A stretch of DNA of 15,723 bases from Candidatus Omnitrophota bacterium (lineage in GTDB: Bacteria > Omnitrophota > Gorgyraeia > Gygaellales > Profunditerraquicolaceae): NCBI GenBank assembly GCA_026387485.1, contig JAPLLQ010000108.1:1-15723 (forward strand), read 5' to 3'. The first letter of the stretch is position 1, and the number at the start of each line of letters is the position of its first letter. The notes beneath the pieces are model-generated. The model had not been told where the DNA came from. It ran no database searches and saw only the letters and a list, made by a program, of their open reading frames with translations. A program made the position numbers and the translations under genes. Shown piece by piece: positions 6,952 to 13,672 of this stretch.

Positions 6952-6983
6952 ATGTAAACTATAGCTATATATCTGGTTGACAA
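6952..6983. promoter_or_regulatory. BirA-operator-like dyad over the TonB-receptor promoter
   Basis: ATGTAAACT (6952-6960), a 14-nt spacer and GGTTGACAA (6975-6983) resemble the BirA operator TTGTAAACC-N(14-16)-GGTTTACAA. The left half matches 7 of 9 bases and the right half 8 of 9. The right half contains the -35 hexamer, so bound BirA would block RNA polymerase. A DNA-binding BirA is encoded immediately upstream. Confidence 0.45.
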
Positions 6984-7004
6984 TTGACCGTGATATTTTA
7001 TAAT
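6977..7004 (+). promoter_or_regulatory. Consensus sigma-70 promoter of the TonB receptor
   Basis: TTGACA (6977-6982) and TATAAT (6999-7004) are both exact consensus hexamers with a 16-nt spacer. Transcription would begin around 7010-7012, which is at the ATG used by the receptor, so the mRNA is predicted to be leaderless or almost so. Confidence 0.8.
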
Positions 7005-7035
7005 ATGCTTAATGCTAAAAATAAAATATCACGGT
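6987..7035. promoter_or_regulatory. Perfect 15-bp inverted repeat centred on the TonB-receptor start
   Basis: ACCGTGATATTTTAT (6987-7001) is the exact reverse complement of ATAAAATATCACGGT (7021-7035), with 19 nt between. The left arm overlaps the -10 hexamer; the right arm is inside codons 4-8. Because the predicted transcript starts between the arms, the dyad is more likely a DNA operator than an RNA hairpin. I recognise no regulator consensus. Confidence 0.7.
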
Positions 7036-8817
7036 TTTGTTTTTATATTGATATTATTCGGTTGCTTAAGCCTTGCCGAAGCCGGGGAAAACCAGCCCGA
7101 AACGCTAGAGAAGATAGTTATTACCAAGGAGAGAGTCTATTTGACTCAAGCCTATTCTTTAAAATCGGTAAATTTCAGTACTTTAGCTTTTGATTCACCT
7201 GTTGAAGCATTGAATGTTACCCCTTTAGACCTCCAGGCCCGCTCCCCCCAAGCCGGCATACAGACGGACTTTTCCTTGCGGGCCTCAAACTTCCAAGGTG
7301 TTTTAATCCTTTTAAACAGCCAGCGGATTAACGATCCCCAGACCGGGCATCATAATTCCGATATACCTCTAACTACTGAGGACTTAGAAAAGATTGACCT
7401 TATACCCGGCACAGGTTCATCTTTATTCGGCTCGGATTCAATAGGCGGAGCGATTAATTTCATAGTCAAGAAGCCAGAGGTAAGAAAAATAGTGCTAGAA
7501 GTATCAGGTGGTCAGCATAAGACATTTTCCGGGCTTTTTAGCGCCACTGAAAAAATAAATAATTTAGGGGTGAGGATTTCGGTAGAAAATAAGGAGTCGT
7601 TAGGTTTTAGCGAGGATACAGATTATAAAAAATTTACTTCCAATATCGCATCTTCCTTGGATATTCCGGATGGAGAAATCAATCTTAATTACGGGTATCA
7701 GGATAAGGAATTCGGAGCCTATGATTTTTATACCCCGGGAAAGGGCTATGAATCTAAGGAATGGACTAAAACCCATCTATTGGATACTGGATTAAAACTT
7801 AATAAAGCCGGTTTCCTGATTAAACCCAATTTTTTATGGCGCCGGCATCATGATAAATTTATGCTGGATAAGACGATGATTCGCAGTAGTTCGGTTAACC
7901 ATCACCGTACCGATATCCTTACCCCTAATATTTATTTTCAAAAGGAATTAGAAAAAATAGGAAGATTGGGCCTTGGCTTAGAATACGGAGAGGAGAAAAT
8001 CAGTTCGGATAGTCTGGGCCATCACACCCGCAGGCACTCAAGCCTATTTTTGGATAATGCTAAAGATTTAACCGATAAACTATCCTTTGGTTTATCCTGG
8101 CGCTTTGATGATTATAATAGCTCAGAGAAGGTTTATACCGGTTCAATTAATCTGCGCTATCAGATCTTAGTGGATAGTTATTTACGTTTTGGGGTATCCC
8201 GTAGCATGCGCTTGCCTTCATTTACCGAACTCTACTATAGCGACGATGGCTACACAGTGGGGAATGTAAATTTATCTTCGGAAAAATCAATGAATTACGA
8301 AACAGGGTTTGATTTTAAGAAAGAGCGGCTATCCGGGGGGATTACCTTTTTCTTAAGGGATGAAAGGAATTTTATCGATTGGATACAGAATACAAGCTCT
8401 CCGGTAAGGTGGCAGGCGAAGAATATCTCTGATGCGAAAGTATTTGGTATTGAAGAGCGGTTAAAGCTAGAAATAAATAAAATAATCTCCTTAGATGCTA
8501 ATTATACCTATATTAATAAAGATGCCGATGATTCAGGTTATATCTATAAGTATGGGGCGAATTATATTCGGCATTTGTTTAATGCCGAATGTATGCTAAA
8601 ATTACCTTTTGGGACCCAGAGTATCGGGTTTACCTATAAGAAAAAGCCGGTACGCGGCGGCTGGTGGTTGGTAAATACCCGCTTAAACTATTCTTTGAAT
8701 AAACAGGCGCAGATTTTTCTAGCGGTAACCAACCTTTTTAATGTAGAATATCAGGAGATAGAGGGAATTCCTCAGCCCGGAAGATGGGTTGAGGGTGGCC
8801 TGCGGCTTAACTGGTAG
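7012..8817 (+). CDS. TonB-dependent outer-membrane receptor, BtuB-sized
   Basis: The 601-residue protein starts with a signal peptide (basic MLKIKYHG, hydrophobic to about 22, AEA cleavage after A24), then a TonB-box-like KIVITKER (34-41). A plug domain follows (about 60-155), with SLRASNFQGVLILLN and LEKIDLIPGTGSSLFGSDSIGGAINF. The rest is a 22-strand-type barrel ending in an aromatic residue (GGLRLNW), including the common RLPSFTELYY. It would import a scarce ligand across the outer membrane using TonB energy. Size resembles vitamin B12 receptor BtuB, but no cobalamin riboswitch is seen. Instead the promoter carries a BirA-like dyad, so biotin is a candidate ligand. The ATG has no ribosome-binding site. 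The pabBC start follows the stop by 4 nt. Confidence 0.9.
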   Translation: MLKIKYHGFVFILILFGCLSLAEAGENQPETLEKIVITKERVYLTQAYSLKSVNFSTLAFDSPVEALNVTPLDLQARSPQAGIQTDFSLRASNFQGVLILLNSQRINDPQTGHHNSDIPLTTEDLEKIDLIPGTGSSLFGSDSIGGAINFIVKKPEVRKIVLEVSGGQHKTFSGLFSATEKINNLGVRISVENKESLGFSEDTDYKKFTSNIASSLDIPDGEINLNYGYQDKEFGAYDFYTPGKGYESKEWTKTHLLDTGLKLNKAGFLIKPNFLWRRHHDKFMLDKTMIRSSSVNHHRTDILTPNIYFQKELEKIGRLGLGLEYGEEKISSDSLGHHTRRHSSLFLDNAKDLTDKLSFGLSWRFDDYNSSEKVYTGSINLRYQILVDSYLRFGVSRSMRLPSFTELYYSDDGYTVGNVNLSSEKSMNYETGFDFKKERLSGGITFFLRDERNFIDWIQNTSSPVRWQAKNISDAKVFGIEERLKLEINKIISLDANYTYINKDADDSGYIYKYGANYIRHLFNAECMLKLPFGTQSIGFTYKKKPVRGGWWLVNTRLNYSLNKQAQIFLAVTNLFNVEYQEIEGIPQPGRWVEGGLRLNW

Positions 8818-8821
8818 AATT

Positions 8822-10687
8822 ATGCAGAAAAAATATTTTAAATTACCGGCATTAAACCCCGAATATATAAACAAACAGGACTATTTCTTCCTTTTCGAAA
8901 CCAACCTTTTTGATAAAGATAATTTTACCAGTTATATTTTTACTCAGCCGGTTGATATTGTCAAAGTCAGGGATTTTAAGGGCGTTGGGGATGCCTTTAA
9001 TAAAATTCAGCATTGCTCAGAAAGATATTATATCGCCGGGTATCTCTCTTATGAATTAGGGTATTATTTTGAAAGAGCGGTTTTTAAGACAAAAGGAAAA
9101 TTTGATTTTCCCTTAATCAACCTTTGCGTTTTTGAAAAACCGGTTGTTTTTCAACATCGAACGAAAAAAATAAGCTTTGATATCCCCGGACTTTTTTTAA
9201 AAAATGAGAGAAAAGAGGATTTCTATATCTCTAACTTAAAATTTGACTATTTAAAATCAGAATATACCGGAAAAATCAAGCGGATTAAGGAATACATTAG
9301 ATGCGGCGCTACCTATCAGGTAAATTTTACCGGGAAGTATAAATTTGATTTTTTCGGTTCTGCCCTCGCTCTCTACCAGCAATTAAAACTTAGTCAGAAT
9401 GTTCCCTATAGCGCTTTTTGTAAATTCCAGGACGAGTATATTATCTCTCTTTCTCCCGAATTATTTTTTAGAATTGATGGCCAGTGCATATATTCCCGGC
9501 CAATGAAAGGGACTTGTGCAAGAGGCCAGGATACCCGGGAAGATAAGGAGAAGGCACAAGGTTTAAAAAATAGCCCTAAGGAGCGCGCTGAGAATTTAAT
9601 GATCGTAGATTTAATCAGGAATGATTTAGGCAGGATTGCCGAAACTGATACTGTCAAAACTAAGCAGCTTTTTAACATCGAAAAATATAACCGTCTCTTT
9701 CAGATGACTTCTACGGTCGCTGGGGCCTTAAAAAAAGGAATTACCTATTTTGATATATTCGGGAATATTTTCCCCGGTGGCTCAGTTACCGGTGCTCCTA
9801 AGATAAGGACAATGCAGATTATTAAAGAATTAGAAGATGGTTATCGTAAGCTTTACTGTGGCGCCCTGGGTTTTATTTCCCCCGGAAATAAAGCAATATT
9901 CAATCTGCCTATCCGGACAATTTCTATTGTTGATGGTAAGGCAGAGATGGGCGTAGGCAGTGGGATTGTCTATGACTCTATCCCCAAAAAAGAATTTGCC
10001 GAGTGCAGCCTAAAAGCCGAGTTTCTTACCGATACGATAAAGGGTTTTAAATTAATTGAAACCATTCTCTGGCAAAAGGGATATAAATTCTTAAGCAACC
10101 ATCTTAAACGGCTTAAAGCTTCGGCATTATATTTTGGGTTCTCTTATAATCAAGAGCGGATGATCTTCAGGTTAAAGATTATAGAGAAGAAATTTAACCT
10201 TGAGAATAGTTACCGCCTGCGCCTGTTATTAGACAAAGAAGGAAAAATTGCAGTTAGATACTCTAAAATTAAAACTGTCTCCTTAAAACAACCTAAATAT
10301 GTAGCTATATCTAAATATAAAATTATTCCACAGGATATCTTTTTGTATCACAAAACCACCAACCGGCAGCTTTATGATTCAGAATACACTCATTATAAAT
10401 CCAGAGGTTATTACGATGTAATATTCCTGAACAACAGAAATGAATTTACAGAAGGCTCAATTTCCAATATAATTATTCAGAAAAATAATAAGTTTTATAC
10501 CCCGCCCCTTTCTTGTGGATTACTTGCGGGCATCTTCCGGGAGCATCTTTTAAGGAAAAAGATGGTAACGGAGAAAGTGCTACATTCTAAGGATTTAATT
10601 GAAGCGGATAAGGTATTTTTATGTAATTCAGTGCGCGGCTTAAGGGAGGTAAAATTAAAAAATGTTCATTCATGTAGTTTTATTTGA
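8822..10687 (+). CDS. pabBC: Fused aminodeoxychorismate synthase component I and aminodeoxychorismate lyase
   Basis: ATG 8822 is 4 nt after the receptor stop and gives 621 residues; GTG 8789 would overlap the receptor. The PabB half (about 1-405) shows SPELFFRIDG, RPMKGT (226-231, whose lysine K229 marks PabB rather than anthranilate synthase), ENLMIVDLIRNDLGRIA and PGGSVTGAPK (318-327). The PabC half (about 408-621) shows KLIETILW, HLKRLKASA, HKTTNRQLYD with the PLP lysine K511, and NEFTEGSISNI. Together they convert chorismate and ammonia to p-aminobenzoate for folate. The glutaminase PabA is not in the window. No ribosome-binding site is evident, so coupling to the receptor is likely. It overlaps the next gene by 26 nt. 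Confidence 0.95.
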   Translation: MQKKYFKLPALNPEYINKQDYFFLFETNLFDKDNFTSYIFTQPVDIVKVRDFKGVGDAFNKIQHCSERYYIAGYLSYELGYYFERAVFKTKGKFDFPLINLCVFEKPVVFQHRTKKISFDIPGLFLKNERKEDFYISNLKFDYLKSEYTGKIKRIKEYIRCGATYQVNFTGKYKFDFFGSALALYQQLKLSQNVPYSAFCKFQDEYIISLSPELFFRIDGQCIYSRPMKGTCARGQDTREDKEKAQGLKNSPKERAENLMIVDLIRNDLGRIAETDTVKTKQLFNIEKYNRLFQMTSTVAGALKKGITYFDIFGNIFPGGSVTGAPKIRTMQIIKELEDGYRKLYCGALGFISPGNKAIFNLPIRTISIVDGKAEMGVGSGIVYDSIPKKEFAECSLKAEFLTDTIKGFKLIETILWQKGYKFLSNHLKRLKASALYFGFSYNQERMIFRLKIIEKKFNLENSYRLRLLLDKEGKIAVRYSKIKTVSLKQPKYVAISKYKIIPQDIFLYHKTTNRQLYDSEYTHYKSRGYYDVIFLNNRNEFTEGSISNIIIQKNNKFYTPPLSCGLLAGIFREHLLRKKMVTEKVLHSKDLIEADKVFLCNSVRGLREVKLKNVHSCSFI

Positions 10688-10955
10688 AATTTACCCGAAA
10701 GAAGTCTTTAAATATCGCAAAGATAGCCTGATGTGGGCAAGTTATACCAAGAGAGCCTTGGGTTTTCGGGCTTATTTTACCATGAAGCGCTTCGGCTATA
10801 AAAATCAATATGCTTCAATCTATGAATGGCAGAATAAATCCGACCACCAGCGGTTTATGAAGAAATACCATGGCTGGTTAGTAGGTAAATCCAGGGCCAA
10901 GGTCAAGGTTTTGGGGTATTATAACCTTAAGGCAATAGATAGATTGCGCAATTAA
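10662..10955 (+). CDS. Small dimeric alpha/beta-barrel-like (ABM-type) protein
   Basis: The 97-residue product begins MFIHVVLFEIYPKEVFKYRKDS, then has aromatic-rich segments (SIYEWQNKSDHQRFMKKYHGWL) and ends with a beta-like KVKVLGYYNLKAID. This alternation of strand, helix and strand with a W-x-N/D-x-x-x-H centre resembles the dimeric alpha/beta barrel (antibiotic-monooxygenase-like) superfamily; catalytic activity cannot be inferred. The start lies inside the 3' end of pabBC and is preceded by AGGGAGG at 10643-10649, 12 nt upstream, so it is probably the last gene of the receptor-pabBC unit. The protein is very basic for its size. Confidence 0.65.
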   Translation: MFIHVVLFEIYPKEVFKYRKDSLMWASYTKRALGFRAYFTMKRFGYKNQYASIYEWQNKSDHQRFMKKYHGWLVGKSRAKVKVLGYYNLKAIDRLRN

Positions 10956-10980
10956 AATTCCGTGGTACCCCAATTTTTTA

Positions 10981-11008
10981 TTGACAAATACCAAATTTAG
11001 TGTAAACT
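10981..11008 (+). promoter_or_regulatory. Promoter of the cold-shock gene
   Basis: TTGACA (10981-10986), 16 nt, TAAACT (11003-11008), with TG at 11001-11002. It predicts a start near 11015 and a leader of about 120 nt before the ATG. It matches 23 of 28 positions of the sulfur-operon promoter at 598-625. Confidence 0.7.
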
Positions 11009-11042
11009 TACTCAAGTAGTGAATAAGGGAGTGGAAGTCTTG

Positions 11043-11080
11043 AACCGTAAGGGAGAGAAGGACGCGCCTTGCGGTTTTTT
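11043..11080 (+). terminator. Intrinsic terminator inside the cold-shock leader (possible attenuator)
   Basis: AACCGTAAGG (11043-11052) pairs with CCTTGCGGTT (11067-11076), a 10-bp stem with one G.U pair, followed by a run of six T (11075-11080). It lies between the promoter and the coding region. A competing outer pairing is possible between TAGTGA (11017-11022) and TCACTA (11089-11094), with GGGA/TCCC inside it. Confidence 0.65.
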
Positions 11081-11134
11081 GTTTCCCCTCACTAAGTTTG
11101 CTAAAATTCTAAAAGGAAGGAGGAAGTACAGTAA

Positions 11135-11335
11135 ATGGCAAAAGGTAAAGTAAAGTGGTTTTCCAACCAAAAAGGTTATGGATTTATTACTCCTGAGAAC
11201 GGTGCCGATGTATTCGTACATCATACTGCTATACAGGGTGATGGCTATAAGACTTTAGAAGAGGGCCAGGAAGTTGAATTTGAGATTGAAAAAGGTCCTA
11301 AAGGCGAGCAAGCTACAAAAGTAGTCAAGTTATAA
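11135..11335 (+). CDS. Cold-shock domain protein (CspA family)
   Basis: The 66-residue product is one cold-shock domain: GKVKWFSNQKGYGFITPE with RNP1 (KGYGFI, 13-18), VFVHH as RNP2 (26-30), and the C-terminal EEGQEVEFEIEKGPKGEQATKV. Such proteins bind single-stranded RNA and can act as RNA chaperones and transcription antiterminators. A strong AAGGAAGGAGGAA sequence (11113-11125) precedes the ATG. The gene has its own promoter and a terminator on each side, so it is a single-gene unit. The upstream terminator in its leader allows autoregulation by antitermination, known for this family elsewhere but inferred here. Confidence 0.97.
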   Translation: MAKGKVKWFSNQKGYGFITPENGADVFVHHTAIQGDGYKTLEEGQEVEFEIEKGPKGEQATKVVKL

Positions 11336-11349
11336 CCTAAAAAAAAGAG

Positions 11350-11383
11350 AAGGCCCGGCAATGAAAATTGTCGGGCCTTTTTT
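11350..11383 (+). terminator. Strong intrinsic terminator after the cold-shock gene
   Basis: A 13-bp stem, AAGGCCCGGCAAT (11350-11362) with ATTGTCGGGCCTT (11367-11379), one G.U pair, closes a GAAA tetraloop and is followed by a T run to 11383. It sits 14 nt after the stop codon. Confidence 0.95.
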
Positions 11384-11384
11384 G

Positions 11385-11412
11385 TTGATTTTCCTGAAGA
11401 TTGCAGTATAAT
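11385..11412 (+). promoter_or_regulatory. Promoter of the small membrane-protein gene
   Basis: TTGATT (11385-11390), 16 nt, and an exact TATAAT (11407-11412). It begins right after the cold-shock terminator and predicts a start around 11419, giving a short leader containing the ribosome-binding site. Confidence 0.6.
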
Positions 11413-11430
11413 TAAAAAAAGGAGGAGAAG

Positions 11431-11610
11431 ATGAAAGCCCTGTTCACCATTCTTATAACGATAGGTTTCTTATTTTTGGCAGCTGCTATATTAGGCAGGT
11501 TCTTTTGTCAACCGCGCATACTCTGGGGAGTACGTGTCATAAGTGCCATTGTGCTTGCCAATACTTCATTTTTACTGGCAATCATAGTCAAACTTTCTGA
11601 AAAGAAATAA
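11431..11610 (+). CDS. 59-residue two-helix membrane protein, unknown function
   Basis: ATG 11431 to TAA 11608-11610 encodes 59 residues. There are two hydrophobic segments: about 4-21 (LFTILITIGFLFLAAAIL) and about 36-54 (VISAIVLANTSFLLAIIV). A short basic loop lies between them (GRFFCQPRILWGVR, with the only cysteine, C26), and the C-terminus is charged (KLSEKK). By the positive-inside rule the loop and the charged tail cannot both be cytoplasmic, so topology is unclear. A full AAGGAGGAG ribosome-binding site (11420-11428) is 2 nt from the ATG, and the gene has its own promoter and terminator. I do not recognise the family. The signals make a real gene likely despite its size. Confidence 0.75.
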   Translation: MKALFTILITIGFLFLAAAILGRFFCQPRILWGVRVISAIVLANTSFLLAIIVKLSEKK

Positions 11611-11636
11611 AGAAGAATAAAGATTCAGTTGGAGAA

Positions 11637-11672
11637 GGGGCACCTTTAGCCTGATAATAAGGTGTCCCTTTT
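11637..11672 (+). terminator. Intrinsic terminator between the small gene and mnmA
   Basis: GGGGCACCTT (11637-11646) pairs with AAGGTGTCCC (11659-11668), 10 bp with one G.U, then four T (11669-11672). It ends only 6 nt before the mnmA ATG, leaving little room for a separate mnmA promoter; it may therefore act as a leaky terminator or attenuator for mnmA. Confidence 0.8.
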
Positions 11673-11678
11673 GTATAT

Positions 11679-12749
11679 ATGTATATAAAAGAACGGGTAG
11701 TTGTGGCGATGAGTGGCGGAGTAGATTCTTCGGTAGCCGCAGCTTTGCTTAAAGAGCAAGGCTATGAGGTTATCGGGATCACGATGTGTTTCAATTTTCC
11801 TGATTCCCTGCGCAATAAACCCGCCTGTTGCAGTATCCAAGCAATAGATGATGCGCGTAAAGTAGCCCAGCAATTGGGGATAAAGCATTATGTTTTAAAT
11901 ATGCAAAAGGCGTTTCAAGAGTGGGTAATCAAGGATTTCCTGAAGCAGTATCTTTCCGGCAATACCCCCAATCCTTGCGTTTTATGCAATCAGTATATTA
12001 AATTCGGCGAGTTATTGAAAAAGGCGCTTGCTTTGGATGCTAAGTTCCTGGCTACCGGCCATTACGCCAAGATCGAAAAGAAAGAAAAGTATTTTTTAAA
12101 AAAGGCCAAAGACAAAAATAAAGACCAGTCTTATTTCCTATATCGCTTAACCCAGAATCAGCTTAAACATATATTATTTCCGCTGGGTAATTATACTAAA
12201 GAAGAAGTAAGGGGTTTGGCCAGGAGATTTAAATTGGCTGTTGCTGATAAGAAAGGCAGCCAGGATATTTGTTTTATTCCTAACGCGGATTTAGCCGGAT
12301 TTTTGAAATCGCAACTGGGCCATGATATTCGTCCCGGAGTGATACTTAACCATAAAGGAGATATTTTAGGTCAGCATAAGGGAATAGCTTTTTATACCAT
12401 TGGCCAGCGCCAAGGTTTGGGGGTTGCCGCAGGTTACCCTCTATACATAGCTAAATTAGACTCTGCTAAGAATCAAATTATCGTTGGCCCCCGAAAAGAA
12501 GCCTTAAAAAGTGAATTCTTGGTGGAGAATCCGCATTTTATTACCCGGCTCATAAAAAAGAAGATTGTTGTTTGGGTGAAGATAAGGTATAATCATAAAC
12601 CAGTATCCGCTAAAGTCCAGCCTTGCGTGAATAAACTCAGGGTTATTTTTAGGAAACCACAATTTGCCATAACTCCGGGACAAGCCGCAGTATTTTACCA
12701 GCGGGATAAAGTATTAGGTGGCGGAGTTATTGAAAAAATAATTAGGTAA
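11679..12749 (+). CDS. mnmA: tRNA-specific 2-thiouridylase
   Basis: The 356-residue protein adds sulfur to the wobble uridine (U34) of tRNA-Lys, -Glu and -Gln. Motifs are the PP-loop SGGVDSS (12-18), TPNPCVLCNQYIKFG with C100 and C103 (the latter aligns with E. coli Cys102), ATGHYA (125-130), DQSYFLYRL (149-157), GSQDICFI with the second catalytic cysteine C198, and GQRQGLG in the C-terminal part. ATG 11679 is the start because residues 7-18 already match the family N-terminus. There is no ribosome-binding site and the ATG sits in an AT palindrome (TATATATGTATATA). The sulfur donor would be the desulfurase encoded upstream or a homologue. nadA starts 1 nt after its stop. Confidence 0.97.
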   Translation: MYIKERVVVAMSGGVDSSVAAALLKEQGYEVIGITMCFNFPDSLRNKPACCSIQAIDDARKVAQQLGIKHYVLNMQKAFQEWVIKDFLKQYLSGNTPNPCVLCNQYIKFGELLKKALALDAKFLATGHYAKIEKKEKYFLKKAKDKNKDQSYFLYRLTQNQLKHILFPLGNYTKEEVRGLARRFKLAVADKKGSQDICFIPNADLAGFLKSQLGHDIRPGVILNHKGDILGQHKGIAFYTIGQRQGLGVAAGYPLYIAKLDSAKNQIIVGPRKEALKSEFLVENPHFITRLIKKKIVVWVKIRYNHKPVSAKVQPCVNKLRVIFRKPQFAITPGQAAVFYQRDKVLGGGVIEKIIR

Positions 12750-12750
12750 A

Positions 12751-13671
12751 ATGGTAAAAAAAGAAAATACTGAATTAGAAATAAAGATTAATCAGCTTAA
12801 GAAGAAACGTGATGCCGTGATCTTAGTACACAATTATCAGCTTCCGGAAGTCCAGGATATTGCCGATTACCGGGGAGATTCTTTGGAATTAAGCCGGGTT
12901 GCTGCCAAGACCGACGCCAAGGTAATTGTTTTTTGTGGGGTCTATTTTATGGCTGAGACCGCCTCAATCCTATCTCCGGAAAAATTAGTGATTATGCCGG
13001 ATATCCATGCCGGCTGCCCTATGGCTAATATGCTTAATGCCCAAGAATTAATAAAATTAAAGCAAAAGCATCCTAACGCGGCGGTAGTAGGTTATGTGAA
13101 TACTTCAGCAGAAGTAAAAGCTGAATTGGATTATTGTTGCACTTCCACTAATGCCGTAGCCGTAGTCAATGCCTTAAAAGACAAAGAAGAAATTATTTTT
13201 GTCCCAGATAAATACTTGGCGGATTATGTCTCTAAAAAAACCGGAAGGAAACTTATAACTTGGAATGGTTTCTGTCCTACCCATATTCGGATTTTGCCTG
13301 AAGATGTGAAACGGGAGAAAAAATTTCATCCTTTTGCTAAAATAATGGTTCATCCGGAGTGCCTGTCTTCAGTTGTGGCTATGGCTGACGCGGTGTTATC
13401 TACCAGCCAGATGGCTAAGTTTGCTAAGGAGAGCGAGGCAAAGGAATTTATTGTCGGTACCGAATCAGGGTTGATTTACCGACTTAAACAGGATAATCCC
13501 GCAAAAGAATTTTATCCGGCTTCTGAGCGGGCAGTCTGTCCGAATATGAAACGCACTACCCAGGAGAAGGTGCTTTGGGCTTTGGAGGAATTAAAAGAAG
13601 AGGTTAAGGTTCCTGATCAGATCCGTATCCGAGCCAAAAAAGCAATCGATAGGATGCTAGAGATAATTTAA
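12751..13671 (+). CDS. nadA: Quinolinate synthase A
   Basis: NadA condenses iminoaspartate with dihydroxyacetone phosphate to quinolinate, the precursor of NAD. The 306-residue length matches the short NadA form. The three [4Fe-4S] ligands are recognisable by their surroundings: C89 (HAGCPMA), C175 (WNGFCPTHIR) and C263 (VCPNMKRTT). Also seen are VHNYQLPEVQDIADYRGDS near the N-terminus, FMAETASILSPEK, VNTSAEVKAE and GTESGLIYRL. Extra cysteines at 62, 129, 130 and 204 fit the family. The ATG is 1 nt after the mnmA stop, indicating co-transcription and coupling. nadB and nadC are not in this window. The cluster links this gene functionally to the Fe-S genes upstream. Confidence 0.97.
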   Translation: MVKKENTELEIKINQLKKKRDAVILVHNYQLPEVQDIADYRGDSLELSRVAAKTDAKVIVFCGVYFMAETASILSPEKLVIMPDIHAGCPMANMLNAQELIKLKQKHPNAAVVGYVNTSAEVKAELDYCCTSTNAVAVVNALKDKEEIIFVPDKYLADYVSKKTGRKLITWNGFCPTHIRILPEDVKREKKFHPFAKIMVHPECLSSVVAMADAVLSTSQMAKFAKESEAKEFIVGTESGLIYRLKQDNPAKEFYPASERAVCPNMKRTTQEKVLWALEELKEEVKVPDQIRIRAKKAIDRMLEII

Positions 13672-13672
13672 A

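Noticed and set aside
6947..7011. Cobalamin riboswitch upstream of the BtuB-sized receptor
   Set aside because: Only 65 bp separate birA and the receptor, the predicted transcript starts at the ATG, and no B12-box-like sequence is visible.
7057..7065. Possible lipobox (LFGC, residues 15-18) in the TonB-receptor signal peptide
   Set aside because: Phenylalanine is unusual at that position, an AEA signal-peptidase I site follows, and these receptors are normally not lipoproteins.
6984..7193. Overlapping open frame at the start of the TonB-receptor gene
   Set aside because: It is in a different frame from the receptor, has no family features, and ends within the receptor's plug region.
10954..10977. 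AAAATT/AATTTT pairing with a T run after the ABM-like gene as a terminator
   Set aside because: The stem is only A-T pairs with a large loop, and the T run precedes the next promoter; support is too weak to list.
11012..11224. Minus-strand frame crossing the cold-shock leader and gene start
   Set aside because: It is the complement of the promoter, leader and csp coding sequence, and shows no protein-like features.
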